From Myroides odoratimimus (GTDB lineage: Bacteria > Bacteroidota > Bacteroidia > Flavobacteriales > Flavobacteriaceae), in NCBI RefSeq assembly GCF_030326305.1, contig NZ_JACAKB010000001.1:281027-345026 (forward strand): DNA of 64,000 nt, in the 5' to 3' direction. Numbering within the stretch: position 1 is the stretch's first letter; every line of letters begins with the position of its first letter. The notes below the pieces were generated by a model. It worked only from the letters and a program-made list of their open reading frames with translations. It had not been told where the DNA came from and ran no database searches. Positions 17,204 through 26,045 of this stretch are shown here, in pieces. The translations under genes were made by a program, and so were the position numbers.

Positions 17204-17872
17204 ATGTTATCTCCTGACTTCTTTCTACTAACAGATTATCCTATCTGTAAATTGAATACGCTTATTAAAGATATTCTGCCTTATCTAGAAAAAAGTAACT
17301 ATTCTCATCTTCCTGTGGTGAATAAAGATGATATCTGGATTGGTAATATCAATACAGAGGATATTTATACAGCTGATATCGATAGCACTATTCAGGATGT
17401 TATGTATGATTTAGATAAGTTCTATCTTTTAGAATCTTCTAATTTGAATCCTTTTGATTTTTTTGATTTGTTTAGTCAGTGTGATACGAATACAATTCCG
17501 CTATTAGACGAAGAGGGAAAAATAAAAGGAATATATTCTAAAGAATATTTGTTAAATGAATGGAGTAAAACAATGTTTTTTGATGAAAAGGGCACTACTT
17601 TTGTCATCGAAAAAGGACATTTAGATTATAGCTTCTCAGAAATAACACAAATAGTAGAAGGTAATAATGCTAAAATGATAGGTCTATTACTATTGTCTAA
17701 TAATAATCATAATACTCAACTATTAGTTAAAACTAATAGTATCAATACAAAGGTTATTCTAGATGACCTAAGACGTTATGGTTATGAGATAGTTAGTACA
17801 CTTTCAGAAGATACGCATATTAATGATCTAAAGGAAAGAACAGAATACCTTAATAAATATCTAAACATATAA
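17204..17872 (+). CDS. CBS-domain protein
   Basis: 222 residues with two CBS-type halves: about 1-60 (LLTDYPICKLNTLIKDILPYL... HLPVVNKDDIWIGNINTEDI) and about 70-125 (FFDLFSQCDTNTIPLLDEEGKIKGIYSKEYLL). The C-terminal 90 residues are ACT-like or unknown (FVIEKGHLDYSFSEITQIVE... ). CBS pairs bind adenine nucleotides and act as regulatory modules, but no enzyme or channel is fused here. The gene ends one base before the NAD kinase start, so coupled expression, and possibly regulation of NAD kinase by nucleotides, is a reasonable inference. This CBS-nadK order is common in the family. Confidence 0.85.
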   Translation: MLSPDFFLLTDYPICKLNTLIKDILPYLEKSNYSHLPVVNKDDIWIGNINTEDIYTADIDSTIQDVMYDLDKFYLLESSNLNPFDFFDLFSQCDTNTIPLLDEEGKIKGIYSKEYLLNEWSKTMFFDEKGTTFVIEKGHLDYSFSEITQIVEGNNAKMIGLLLLSNNNHNTQLLVKTNSINTKVILDDLRRYGYEIVSTLSEDTHINDLKERTEYLNKYLNI

Positions 17873-17873
17873 T

Positions 17874-18761
17874 ATGAAGTTTGCGATTTATGGACAGACT
17901 GCCAAACCTATAGTACAAAATATAGTACGTAGGTTATTTAACTTATTTCAAAAATACGAGAACACAGAAGTAGTGTTTGAAGAAAAGTTTTACAGTCTAT
18001 TGAATGAACAAGATATTCTTGATAAAGAATACCAAACGTTTGGAACGAATAATCCATTGACTAGTGAAGTGGATTTTTTTATTAGCGTGGGAGGTGATGG
18101 AACAATGTTGCGTGCCGCTAATTTTATTAAAAACACGAATATCCCAATTGTGGGAATTAATGCAGGAAGATTAGGTTTTTTAGCTAATGTACAACACGAT
18201 AATTTAGAGGAGCATATTCCTTTATTGTTTGAAAGTAAGTTTAAGAGGTCAAAAAGATCTTTGTTGAGCTTAAATTGTTTACCTGAAGAAAATAATGCTT
18301 TTGATATTCAGTATGCCTTAAACGAGGTGACTGTATCAAGGAAGAATACAACTTCCATGATTACAGTAGAAACTTATTTAGATGATGAGTTTTTAGCTAC
18401 TTATTGGGCTGATGGGTTGATTATATCTACTCCTTCAGGATCTACAGGATACTCTCTAAGCTGTGGTGGGCCAATAATAGAACCTGAAACAGGTTGTTTT
18501 GTATTAACTCCATTGGCACCACATAATTTAAATGTGAGACCGTTGGTTATCCGAGATAATTTAACAATTAAGTTAAAAGTAAGTTCTAGAGAGAAGCAGT
18601 TCTTAGTGTCACTTGATACAACTACAAAAGCTGTGGATAATGATACAGAATTAATTATTACTAAAGCTCCCTTTACGGTAGATTTAGTAGAGTTCCCTAC
18701 TCAGAGCTTTATTAAGACATTGAGAAATAAATTACTGTGGGGAGAGGATAAGAGAAATTAA
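17874..18761 (+). CDS. nadK: NAD kinase
   Basis: 295 residues, normal for bacterial NadK. The diagnostic GGDGT motif is at 73-77 within SVGGDGTMLRAAN, followed by VGINAGRLGFLAN, then NEVTVSR and the C-terminal block DGLIISTPSGSTGYSLSCGG, which forms the NAD pocket. It phosphorylates NAD to NADP with ATP in the cytoplasm. It sits one base after the CBS-domain gene and probably shares its transcript. The 138 bases after it contain a -7-like box for the next gene but no clear terminator. Confidence 0.95.
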   Translation: MKFAIYGQTAKPIVQNIVRRLFNLFQKYENTEVVFEEKFYSLLNEQDILDKEYQTFGTNNPLTSEVDFFISVGGDGTMLRAANFIKNTNIPIVGINAGRLGFLANVQHDNLEEHIPLLFESKFKRSKRSLLSLNCLPEENNAFDIQYALNEVTVSRKNTTSMITVETYLDDEFLATYWADGLIISTPSGSTGYSLSCGGPIIEPETGCFVLTPLAPHNLNVRPLVIRDNLTIKLKVSSREKQFLVSLDTTTKAVDNDTELIITKAPFTVDLVEFPTQSFIKTLRNKLLWGEDKRN

Positions 18762-18855
18762 AAAAGTCAATAAACTATATACTTTTTAAGGGTTTTCTAC
18801 GTTTAGAACAAAATAGCTTAACCTCATTTGGTCAATCCATGAGAAAAAATTAGAT

Positions 18856-18882
18856 TTTGAAAGGTCTATATTACTATATTTG
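18856..18882 (+). promoter_or_regulatory. probable promoter of the DUF6089-uppS-bamA cluster
   Basis: A perfect Bacteroidota -7 box TATATTTG at 18875-18882 lies 17 bases before the ATG of the DUF6089 gene. A TTTG at 18856 is only 15 bases upstream, shorter than the usual spacing of about 19, so the -33 assignment is weak. Confidence 0.5.
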
Positions 18883-18899
18883 TAAATTATTTTAACAGA

Positions 18900-19613
18900 A
18901 TGAATAAAATTCTTATATCTCTATTACTGATACTTACAACAGTTATAGCTAAAGCTCAGATTCACGAATTCGGTGTAGGGCTTGGGGGTTCTAATTATGT
19001 AGGAGATATTGGTTCTACTCAGTATATAGCGCCAAAGGATATGGGGTATAATGTGTTTTATCGATGGAATAGAAGTCCTAGGCACTCGTTTAGAATTAGT
19101 TATTCGCACTATAAAATAGGAGGTGATGATGCTAAGTCTGATATGGGAAGCCGAAAAGAAAGAGGATATAGTTTTACTAATACTATTCAACAATTGTCAG
19201 TTGGAATTGAATTCAATTTTTTTGAATTTGATTTACATCAGGAAAATTTTGGTTTTACACCTTATCTTTTTGTTGGAGTATCAGGTATAAGATATAATGA
19301 TATTTACTTTAGACCCAGCACCCCTATTGAAGGGTTTGAGTCGACAAGTGTGGATTTAGTAAAAGGAGAAAAGAAAAATTCAATGGCTATACCTTTTGCA
19401 GGTGGGTTAAAATTAAGACTTACTCCTAAGATAAATCTGAATGCTGAAGTAGCTGCACATTATACTTTCACTAATAATTTAGATGGAAGTAGTCCTACAG
19501 ACGCAAATAAAAAGTCTTATGGCTTTGGTAAAAACGGAAATGATTGGTTTTTTTACTCAGGTATATCGATAAGTTATACTTTTGGAAATAACCCATGTTA
19601 TTGTGCAGATTAA
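18900..19613 (+). CDS. DUF6089 family outer membrane beta-barrel protein
   Basis: 237 residues. A signal peptide (about 1-19) is followed by HEFGVGLGGSNYVGDIGSTQYI, the typical DUF6089 opening, then alternating aromatic strands of a small barrel and a short C-terminal NPCYCAD tail. It is usually found directly before uppS and bamA in Flavobacteriia, as here: its stop codon abuts the uppS ATG (TAAATG). A role in outer membrane biogenesis or as a structural barrel is likely from context, but no activity is known. Confidence 0.85.
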   Translation: MNKILISLLLILTTVIAKAQIHEFGVGLGGSNYVGDIGSTQYIAPKDMGYNVFYRWNRSPRHSFRISYSHYKIGGDDAKSDMGSRKERGYSFTNTIQQLSVGIEFNFFEFDLHQENFGFTPYLFVGVSGIRYNDIYFRPSTPIEGFESTSVDLVKGEKKNSMAIPFAGGLKLRLTPKINLNAEVAAHYTFTNNLDGSSPTDANKKSYGFGKNGNDWFFYSGISISYTFGNNPCYCAD

Positions 19614-20354
19614 ATGAATTTGAAAGAACAGATTAACACAGACAATTTACCTAATCACTTAGCCATCATTATGGATGGTAACGGTAGATGGGCAAAACAA
19701 AAAGGATTTCTAAGAACGCTAGGCCATGAGAATGGTGTTAAGTCCGTGCGTACTACTATTAGCACATGCGTTAAGTTAGGAATTAAGCATTTAACTTTAT
19801 ATGCATTTTCTACTGAGAATTGGAATCGTCCCAAATTGGAAGTAGAGATGTTAATGAAATTATTAGTGAAGTCACTAAAAAAGGAACTCCCTACTTTTAC
19901 AAAGAATAATATTAAACTTAATGCTATAGGTGATTTATCTTTATTACCAGAGAAAGTACAAGCTCAATTAAGAGATGTATTAGAACAGACTAAAGACAAT
20001 ACTCAAATGACTTTAACATTGGCATTGAGCTATGGTTCTAGAGCTGAACTAATAAAAGCTGTAAAAGAAATTTCATTTAAAGTTAAAAATAACTTAATTT
20101 CGGAGGCTGATATAGATGAATCAGTTATAAATAATCATCTTTACACGAGTGATCTACCTGATGTTGACCTATTAGTTAGAACAAGTGGAGAGCAACGAAT
20201 AAGTAACTTTTTGTTATGGCAAATCGCTTATTCTGAGCTTTATTTTACAGAGGTACTTTGGCCGGATTTTACGGAAGAGGAACTCTATAAAGCCCTTCTT
20301 ACTTATCAAAATAGAGAAAGAAGGTTTGGAAAAACAAGTGAACAAATAAAATAA
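19614..20354 (+). CDS. uppS: isoprenyl transferase (undecaprenyl diphosphate synthase)
   Basis: 246 residues. The first signature is HLAIIMDGNGRWAKQKG with catalytic D21. HENGVKSVRTT and TLYAFSTENWNRP follow, and the C-terminal signature is DLLVRTSGEQRISNFLLWQ, then YSELYFTEVLWPDF. UppS adds isopentenyl units in cis to farnesyl diphosphate to make the C55 carrier used for peptidoglycan and polysaccharide export. It begins immediately after the DUF6089 stop and ends 12 bases before bamA, so it belongs to one envelope-biogenesis operon. Confidence 0.95.
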   Translation: MNLKEQINTDNLPNHLAIIMDGNGRWAKQKGFLRTLGHENGVKSVRTTISTCVKLGIKHLTLYAFSTENWNRPKLEVEMLMKLLVKSLKKELPTFTKNNIKLNAIGDLSLLPEKVQAQLRDVLEQTKDNTQMTLTLALSYGSRAELIKAVKEISFKVKNNLISEADIDESVINNHLYTSDLPDVDLLVRTSGEQRISNFLLWQIAYSELYFTEVLWPDFTEEELYKALLTYQNRERRFGKTSEQIK

Positions 20355-20366
20355 AAAACGAATCTA

Positions 20367-23033
20367 ATGTTTCAAAAAGGTACATCTCTTTTTGCACTGT
20401 TTATTGCTGGTTTAGTATACTCTCATGTGCATGCACAGGACAGTATAAAAGTCCCTTCTTTCGAAGCTCCTAAAATCTATACTTTAGGAAATATAACAGT
20501 GACAGGAAAATATAGCTTAAACCCACAAACGATAGTTACTTTTACAGGGCTTTCTAAAGGCCAAAAAATAGCTGTGCCTGGAGAAGAGCTTTCGCATGCT
20601 CTTACAAAGTTATGGAAGGTTGGTTCATTTACTGATATTAACTTCTACGAAACATCTGTTGTAAATGACACTATTAATTTAGAACTTACTTTAAATGAAT
20701 TACCTCGTTTAAAAAGTGTAAAGATTAAAGGTTTTAAAAAGGCAAAGTCTGAAGCTCTTATTAAAGAAGCTAAACTGAACAGAGGTAAAATTGTTAATGA
20801 CAACTTTCTATCTACTACTAAGTATTTCTTATTAAATAAGTATAAGAAGGATGGTTACTACAATACAAAGGTAACTTTAAATACTATTCCAGCTGATTCG
20901 ACAGGCCGAACAGTAGAACTATTAGTTGGAATAGATAAAGGGAAAAAAGTTCGTATAGAAGAGATAGCTTTTAGTGGTAATACACAGTTAAGCGATAAGA
21001 AATTGAAAAAAGCAATGAAGGAGACTAAGCAACGTAGTCCTTTTAATCCTTTGCGTATTTTCAAGCCTTCTAAGTTTATCAAAGCTAAATATGAAGAGGA
21101 TTTAGATAAACTTGTTAGTAAATATAAAGAGAATGGTTATAGAGATGCTCGTATAATTGCTGATACAACAAGCTATAATCCTGAAACAAATAGAATCAGT
21201 ATAAATATTGATGTTACTGAAGGTAATAAATATTACTTCGGAGACATTCGTTTTATTGGTAACACCGTTTATACTAATAGTCAACTAAAGCAAGTATTAG
21301 GTATTGAGAAAGGTGATGTTTATAATGGAGTCTTGCTTGATAAACGTATAGATGATAAAACTGATCCCGATGGATATTATATATCAAATGTGTATCAGAA
21401 TAATGGATATTTATTCTCTAACGTTAACCCAGTTGAGGTTAGAACTGCAAATGATACAATCGATTTCGAGGTGAGAATTGTGGAAGGACCTATCGCAAGG
21501 TTTAATAATATTACTGTTTCTGGTAATGATAACACACACGATCACGTAGTTCATAGAGATATAAGAACTCGTCCAGGTGAGATATGGAGTAAATCGTTAG
21601 TGATGGAAACAATTCGTAGACTTGGAGGGTTAAATATTTTTGATGCACAAGCAATTATTCCAGATGTAAAAAATGCTGATCCAAATTCTGGAACAGTTGA
21701 TATCGACTGGCAAGTAACTGAAAAGGGATCGAGTCAGGTTGAGTTACAAGGAGGATACGGTGGTGGAGGATTCATCGGTACATTAGGACTGTCGTTTAAT
21801 AACTTTTCATTGAGAAATATATTTAATAAGAAGTCTTATAAACCATTCCCAATGGGAGATGGACAGTCTTTATCACTACGTCTACAAGGAAGTACTTACT
21901 ATCAAACATATAGTATAAGTTTCTCTGAGCCATGGTTTGGAGGGCGTAAACCTATTAACTTCTTTGGTACAGTAGCGTACAGTACACAGAATCTTTATGA
22001 TTATGTAAATCGTCGTACAGATAGAAGTAGAGGATTTGATATTACAACATTACAATTTGGTATAGCTAAACAATTAAGTGTGCCAGATGATAACTTTGTA
22101 TTATCTCATACTTTGAGTTTCCAATATTATAATATGAAAAATTATAATACAGGATTATTTACATTCGGAGATGGAGATTCTCGTAACTTAGCTTATCAGA
22201 TCGAGTTAAGACGTGATAATCGTGGTAATGACCCGATTTTCCCAACGTTTGGTTCTTTCTTTAGTGTAAGTGGTAAGTTTACTGCTCCATATTCGTTGTT
22301 TAACAATGTAGATTATAAAAACCTTGGTGATCAGCAAGAATATAAATTAAGAGCAAAAGCAGGTGCAATAGATCCAGTAACTGGAGCGACTATCCCTGTA
22401 GGAACTTATTTAGATTCTAGCTATAGACCAGTTAATAATTGGGAAGATGCTACAGCAGATGTAGCTAAAGTGGATCAAAAGAAATTTAATTGGTTAGAAT
22501 ACTACAAATTAAAATTCAAAGGAGATTGGTATACAACTATCTATGATAAATTAGTAGTTCGTGCACTTGGAGAGTTTGGATATATGGGTGCTTACAACAA
22601 TAATAGAGGTGTTGTTCCATTTGAAAGGTTCTATGTAGGAGGTGATGGATTAGCGAATTATTCATTAGATGGTCGTGAGGTAATTCAGTTAAGAGGATAC
22701 CAAAATCAGACATTAACACCATATAATGATAGAGGAGAACAAATCGGAGGTACTATTTATAATAAATTTTCGTTAGAATTACGTTACCCTATTACATTAA
22801 AGCCAAGTGCATCAGTTTATGTGTTGACTTTCGCAGAAGCAGGGAACTCATTTGCATCATTTAAAGACTATAGTCCGTTTGAATTAAAACGTTCTGCTGG
22901 TTTTGGTGTTCGTGTGTTTATGCCGATGTTTGGATTGTTAGGTATTGACTTTGGATATGGATTCGATTCTGTGCCAGGTACTACTCAGAAGAGTGGATTT
23001 CAAACACACTTTATTCTTGGGCAATCGTTTTAA
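20367..23033 (+). CDS. bamA: outer membrane protein assembly factor BamA
   Basis: 888 residues. A signal peptide (about 1-23) precedes five POTRA-like repeats, recognisable by phrases such as LGNITVTGKYSLNPQTI, VRIEEIAFSGNTQLSDKKL, YYFGDIRFIGNTVYT and FNNITVSGNDNTHDHVV. The C-terminal barrel (from about 455) contains the family glycine-rich strands, RGYQNQTLTP near the lid loop, and ends in ...HFILGQSF with a terminal phenylalanine. BamA inserts beta-barrel proteins into the outer membrane. The two downstream Skp-like chaperones are its natural partners. Confidence 0.95.
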   Translation: MFQKGTSLFALFIAGLVYSHVHAQDSIKVPSFEAPKIYTLGNITVTGKYSLNPQTIVTFTGLSKGQKIAVPGEELSHALTKLWKVGSFTDINFYETSVVNDTINLELTLNELPRLKSVKIKGFKKAKSEALIKEAKLNRGKIVNDNFLSTTKYFLLNKYKKDGYYNTKVTLNTIPADSTGRTVELLVGIDKGKKVRIEEIAFSGNTQLSDKKLKKAMKETKQRSPFNPLRIFKPSKFIKAKYEEDLDKLVSKYKENGYRDARIIADTTSYNPETNRISINIDVTEGNKYYFGDIRFIGNTVYTNSQLKQVLGIEKGDVYNGVLLDKRIDDKTDPDGYYISNVYQNNGYLFSNVNPVEVRTANDTIDFEVRIVEGPIARFNNITVSGNDNTHDHVVHRDIRTRPGEIWSKSLVMETIRRLGGLNIFDAQAIIPDVKNADPNSGTVDIDWQVTEKGSSQVELQGGYGGGGFIGTLGLSFNNFSLRNIFNKKSYKPFPMGDGQSLSLRLQGSTYYQTYSISFSEPWFGGRKPINFFGTVAYSTQNLYDYVNRRTDRSRGFDITTLQFGIAKQLSVPDDNFVLSHTLSFQYYNMKNYNTGLFTFGDGDSRNLAYQIELRRDNRGNDPIFPTFGSFFSVSGKFTAPYSLFNNVDYKNLGDQQEYKLRAKAGAIDPVTGATIPVGTYLDSSYRPVNNWEDATADVAKVDQKKFNWLEYYKLKFKGDWYTTIYDKLVVRALGEFGYMGAYNNNRGVVPFERFYVGGDGLANYSLDGREVIQLRGYQNQTLTPYNDRGEQIGGTIYNKFSLELRYPITLKPSASVYVLTFAEAGNSFASFKDYSPFELKRSAGFGVRVFMPMFGLLGIDFGYGFDSVPGTTQKSGFQTHFILGQSF

Positions 23034-23064
23034 TGTACTAGTTACATCATAAACTTGATTTAGA

Positions 23065-24324
23065 ATGAAAACGTATTTAACTTTATTATTTAGTATTTTT
23101 GGATTAGTATCAGTAGTGGCTCAAGGTGGTAGTGCTCGTGTAGCCTACATTGATATGGAGTACATCTTAAGTCAGACACCAGAGTATCTACAGGCTACTA
23201 GTCAATTAGATGAAAGAGCAAATACGTGGAAAGGAGATGTTGATAAAAAGAAGGCTGAGATTAAAAAATTAAAAGATAATCTAGCAGCTGAACGAATTTT
23301 ATTAACCAGAGAGTTGATAGAAGAGAAAGAAGAAGAAATCGCTATATTAGAGGATGAGCTTTTTCAATATCAACAAAAGAGATTTGGTACGTCAGGTGAT
23401 TTGATTACACAAAAAATCATGTTAGCTAAACCAATACAAGATCAGGTTTTTGCTGTAGTGGAAGATATTGCAGAGGCTCGTAAATTTGATTACGTTCTAG
23501 ATAAAAATTCTGAGGCTACTATGGTAATTGCTACAAAAAAACACGATATTAGCGACTTAGTTTTACGTAGACTAGCTACTGCTCGTAGAAAGCAAGGTAT
23601 GACTAAATCAGAAGCACAAGCTGTTGAAGAAGAAGAGCAGAAAGAGGATGCAATGTCTCTAAGACAGAGTAGACGTGAAGAGCAACAGAGACGTAAGGAA
23701 GAAGCTGAACGTATCATGCGAATTGAGGAGAAGAAGAGAAAAGAAGAGCTAGAGAATGATGTTAACTATCAGAAAGAGCAAGAGCTTCAGAGAAGAAAAG
23801 AGGAGCAAATCAAAGAGCAGATAGAGAGACAGGAGAAACTGAAACAAGAGAAGGCGGATAAGATCGAAGCTCAGAAGAAGTTAATAGAAGAACGCAAGCA
23901 ACAAGCTGAGGATAAGCGTCTGCAAAATGAGAGAAACAAGGAGCAGGCAACTCAAGAGCGTTTAAAGATGATGCAGGAGCAACAGGCAGAATCTGATAGA
24001 CGTAAAGCAGAAAGAGATAAACTGATACAAGATGAGCTAGAGAGAAGAAAACAACAAGCTTTAGATCATCAGTCAAAGAAATCTTCTGTGGATATCGAGA
24101 AATTGCAAGAGGAACGCAGAATAGCTCAAGAGAAGAGAGAAGCTGATCAAAAGCGTAAGCAGGAAGAGGCGATGAAGAGACGACAAGAATTAATAGATGA
24201 GTCTCTACGTAAGCAAGAAGAAAGAAGACAGCGTATCTTAAAGGAACAAGAAGACCGAAAATTATTAATCTTGCAAAAGCAAGAAGAGGCGAGAAAGAAA
24301 GCTGAAGAAGCTAATAAAAAATAG
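23065..24324 (+). CDS. OmpH/Skp-family chaperone with long charged coiled-coil extension
   Basis: 419 residues. A signal peptide (about 1-19) and an OmpH domain (about 24-165; ARVAYIDMEYILSQTPEY and FDYVLDKNSEATMV) are followed by some 240 residues made almost wholly of K, E, R and Q, with frequent QERR, KEEQ and KRKQEEA phrases, predicted as one long coiled coil. Skp captures unfolded outer membrane proteins in the periplasm for BamA. A classical Skp has about 160 residues, so the tail is an addition; related long forms occur in Flavobacteriaceae. It could span periplasmic distance or bind peptidoglycan; that is inference. A standard-length Skp follows. Confidence 0.88.
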   Translation: MKTYLTLLFSIFGLVSVVAQGGSARVAYIDMEYILSQTPEYLQATSQLDERANTWKGDVDKKKAEIKKLKDNLAAERILLTRELIEEKEEEIAILEDELFQYQQKRFGTSGDLITQKIMLAKPIQDQVFAVVEDIAEARKFDYVLDKNSEATMVIATKKHDISDLVLRRLATARRKQGMTKSEAQAVEEEEQKEDAMSLRQSRREEQQRRKEEAERIMRIEEKKRKEELENDVNYQKEQELQRRKEEQIKEQIERQEKLKQEKADKIEAQKKLIEERKQQAEDKRLQNERNKEQATQERLKMMQEQQAESDRRKAERDKLIQDELERRKQQALDHQSKKSSVDIEKLQEERRIAQEKREADQKRKQEEAMKRRQELIDESLRKQEERRQRILKEQEDRKLLILQKQEEARKKAEEANKK

Positions 24325-24359
24325 AATAACAATAAAATATAAATCAAAAATCGAGAAAG

Positions 24360-24875
24360 ATGAGAAAAATGAAATCTTTATTAATTGCAGCTACAATGTT
24401 TTTTGGAGTTAGTACTACAGCGGTAATGGCTCAATCTAAAGTAGCACATATCGACGTAAGAGCTTTAATGACAGAATTACCAGCGATGAAAAACGCTAAT
24501 GCTGAATTAAAGAAAATAGGTGAGGGATACGAGAAAGAAATTTCTACAATGATGTCTACTTACCAAACTAAGATTCAACAATACCAAGCAGAAGCTGCTA
24601 CTGCAGGTGATGCTAAAAATGAAGAAAGAGCTAAAGAAATCGACGAATTACAACAAAGAATTCAACAGTTCCAAACAACTGCTCAACAAGATTACGGTAA
24701 AAAAGAATTAGAGTTAACTCAACCTATCGTAGAAAAAGCTTTAGCAGCTATCCAGAAAGTAGGAAAATCTAAAGGATTTGACTATGTATTAGATTCTTCT
24801 AATGGTTCTGGAGTTTTATTAGCAGGAGGTGCAGACCTTTTAGCTGATGTAAAAAAAGAATTAGGAGCTAATTAA
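24360..24875 (+). CDS. OmpH/Skp-family periplasmic chaperone
   Basis: 171 residues, the normal Skp length. A signal peptide (about 1-24, ending VMAQ) is followed by KVAHIDVRALMTELPAM, a helical arm region rich in Q, E, K and A (about 45-120), and the returning segment GKSKGFDYVLDSSNGSGVLLAGG. It should form a trimeric jellyfish-like holdase delivering unfolded outer membrane proteins to BamA. It is the second of two paralogues in tandem and the last gene before a strong terminator, so the bamA operon probably ends here. Codon use and start are unremarkable. Confidence 0.92.
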   Translation: MRKMKSLLIAATMFFGVSTTAVMAQSKVAHIDVRALMTELPAMKNANAELKKIGEGYEKEISTMMSTYQTKIQQYQAEAATAGDAKNEERAKEIDELQQRIQQFQTTAQQDYGKKELELTQPIVEKALAAIQKVGKSKGFDYVLDSSNGSGVLLAGGADLLADVKKELGAN

Positions 24876-24901
24876 TTTTAGTTTAACTAGATAATCATAA
24901 T

Positions 24902-24934
24902 CAAAACCGCTCTTGTTAAAGAGTGGTTTTTTTT
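24902..24934 (+). terminator. terminator after the ompH/skp pair
   Basis: AAAACCGCTCTT, short loop, AAGAGTGGTTTT and a T-run, about 30 bases after the skp stop. Confidence 0.85.
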
Positions 24935-24944
24935 ATATTTGTAT

Positions 24945-25724
24945 ATGACTAAGAACAACCCTATAGGTTTATTTGACTCAGGAATTGGAGGAACAACTAT
25001 TTGGCAAGAGATTAATCTCTTAATGCCAAACGAAGATACTATCTTTATAGGTGATCAACTTTATGCTCCTTATGGAATCAAAACAAAACAAGAAATAATA
25101 GATTTATCTCTTAAAAATGTTGAGTATTTAGTCTCTCTGAATTGTAAGATTGTAGTAGTAGCCTGTAATACGGCAACGACCAATGCAATAAGCGAGATGC
25201 GAGCTAGGTGTCATATTCCTATTATAGGAATCGAACCAGCTATTAAACCAGCTACTATCTTAACGAAGACTTCTAAAATCGGTATTTTAGCGACAAAAGG
25301 AACGATTACAAGTGACTTCTTTACTTCTAAGGTAAAGATGTATCCAGATATTGAGATCATTGAGCAAATAGGTTATAACTTAGTTAACCTTATAGAGAGT
25401 GGTTGTATTGATTCTCAAGAAATGAAAGATTTGCTGCGATCATATTTAGATCCTATGGTAGAGAAAGGAATAGATACTCTAGTTTTAGGTTGTACTCATT
25501 ATCCTTATCTTATACCTATTATAGAAACGATTATTCCAAAAGAAATAAAGATTATTGATTCTGGAAAAGCAGTTGCTAAACAAACAAAAAAAGTATTAGA
25601 AGAGTTGGATTTACTTACTACTCGAGAAAGTAGAGGTACTAATTATTTTTTTAGTAATACAGATGTGTCTATCCTTAAAGAGTTTGTTCCTTCTAATGGG
25701 ATAGTGGAGTATAGAAATTTTTAG
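24945..25724 (+). CDS. murI: glutamate racemase
   Basis: 260 residues. The start is placed at the ATG at 24945; a TTG two codons upstream lies just after the terminator. Motifs are IGLFDSGIGGTTIW (active-site aspartate/serine region), VVVACNTATTNA with the first catalytic cysteine, and LVLGCTHYPYL with the second. MurI interconverts L- and D-glutamate in the cytoplasm to supply D-Glu for peptidoglycan. It follows the Skp terminator by only about 11 bases, so it needs its own promoter or readthrough. It fits the envelope theme of the preceding cluster. Confidence 0.95.
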   Translation: MTKNNPIGLFDSGIGGTTIWQEINLLMPNEDTIFIGDQLYAPYGIKTKQEIIDLSLKNVEYLVSLNCKIVVVACNTATTNAISEMRARCHIPIIGIEPAIKPATILTKTSKIGILATKGTITSDFFTSKVKMYPDIEIIEQIGYNLVNLIESGCIDSQEMKDLLRSYLDPMVEKGIDTLVLGCTHYPYLIPIIETIIPKEIKIIDSGKAVAKQTKKVLEELDLLTTRESRGTNYFFSNTDVSILKEFVPSNGIVEYRNF

Positions 25725-25748
25725 TCTATGTAGATTAAGAAATATTGT

Positions 25749-25782
25749 AAAAAGAGATATACCGAGTGTATATCTCTTTTTT
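25749..25782 (+). terminator. terminator of murI
   Basis: AAAAAGAGATATA, five-base loop, TATATCTCTTTTTT, 25 bases after the stop codon. Confidence 0.85.
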
Positions 25783-25984
25783 ATTGACTGTTTTTGTTGT
25801 TAGATAATCATTGATTTAGTAAAAATGCAAGATGTTGTTGGTTTTTAAATATGTGTGCTGTTAATGTATGCATGCATAATTCTTTTAATTTGTTAATTGT
25901 ATTGTATTAAAATGAGTTTATTTGAGTTATATTTTAATAATAATTAAAAAGTAAAAATATGAATGTTAAAAATAGACTTAAATA

Positions 25985-26015
25985 TTTGTAAAACTAATAG
26001 AACTGTATATATTTG
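25985..26015 (+). promoter_or_regulatory. promoter of the FadL-like gene
   Basis: TTTG at 25985-25988, 19 bases, then TATATTTG at 26008-26015: both Bacteroidota primary-sigma elements at ideal spacing, 30 bases before the ATG. Confidence 0.75.
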
Positions 26016-26045
26016 AAATAAACGAATTATAAATAACAGTTAATT

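Larger units (their letters stand above)
25725..26045. other. murI-to-FadL intergenic region
   Basis: 321 bases without a gene. It holds the murI terminator at 25749-25782 and a good Bacteroidota-type promoter at 25985-26015. The remaining about 200 bases are very AT-rich, with no further repeat or ORF that I can support. Confidence 0.7.

Noticed and set aside
23490-24347. Minus-strand frames antisense to the long Skp-like gene
   Set aside because: Ser/Leu/Cys-rich frames are the expected antisense shadow of the K/E/R/Q-rich coiled coil.
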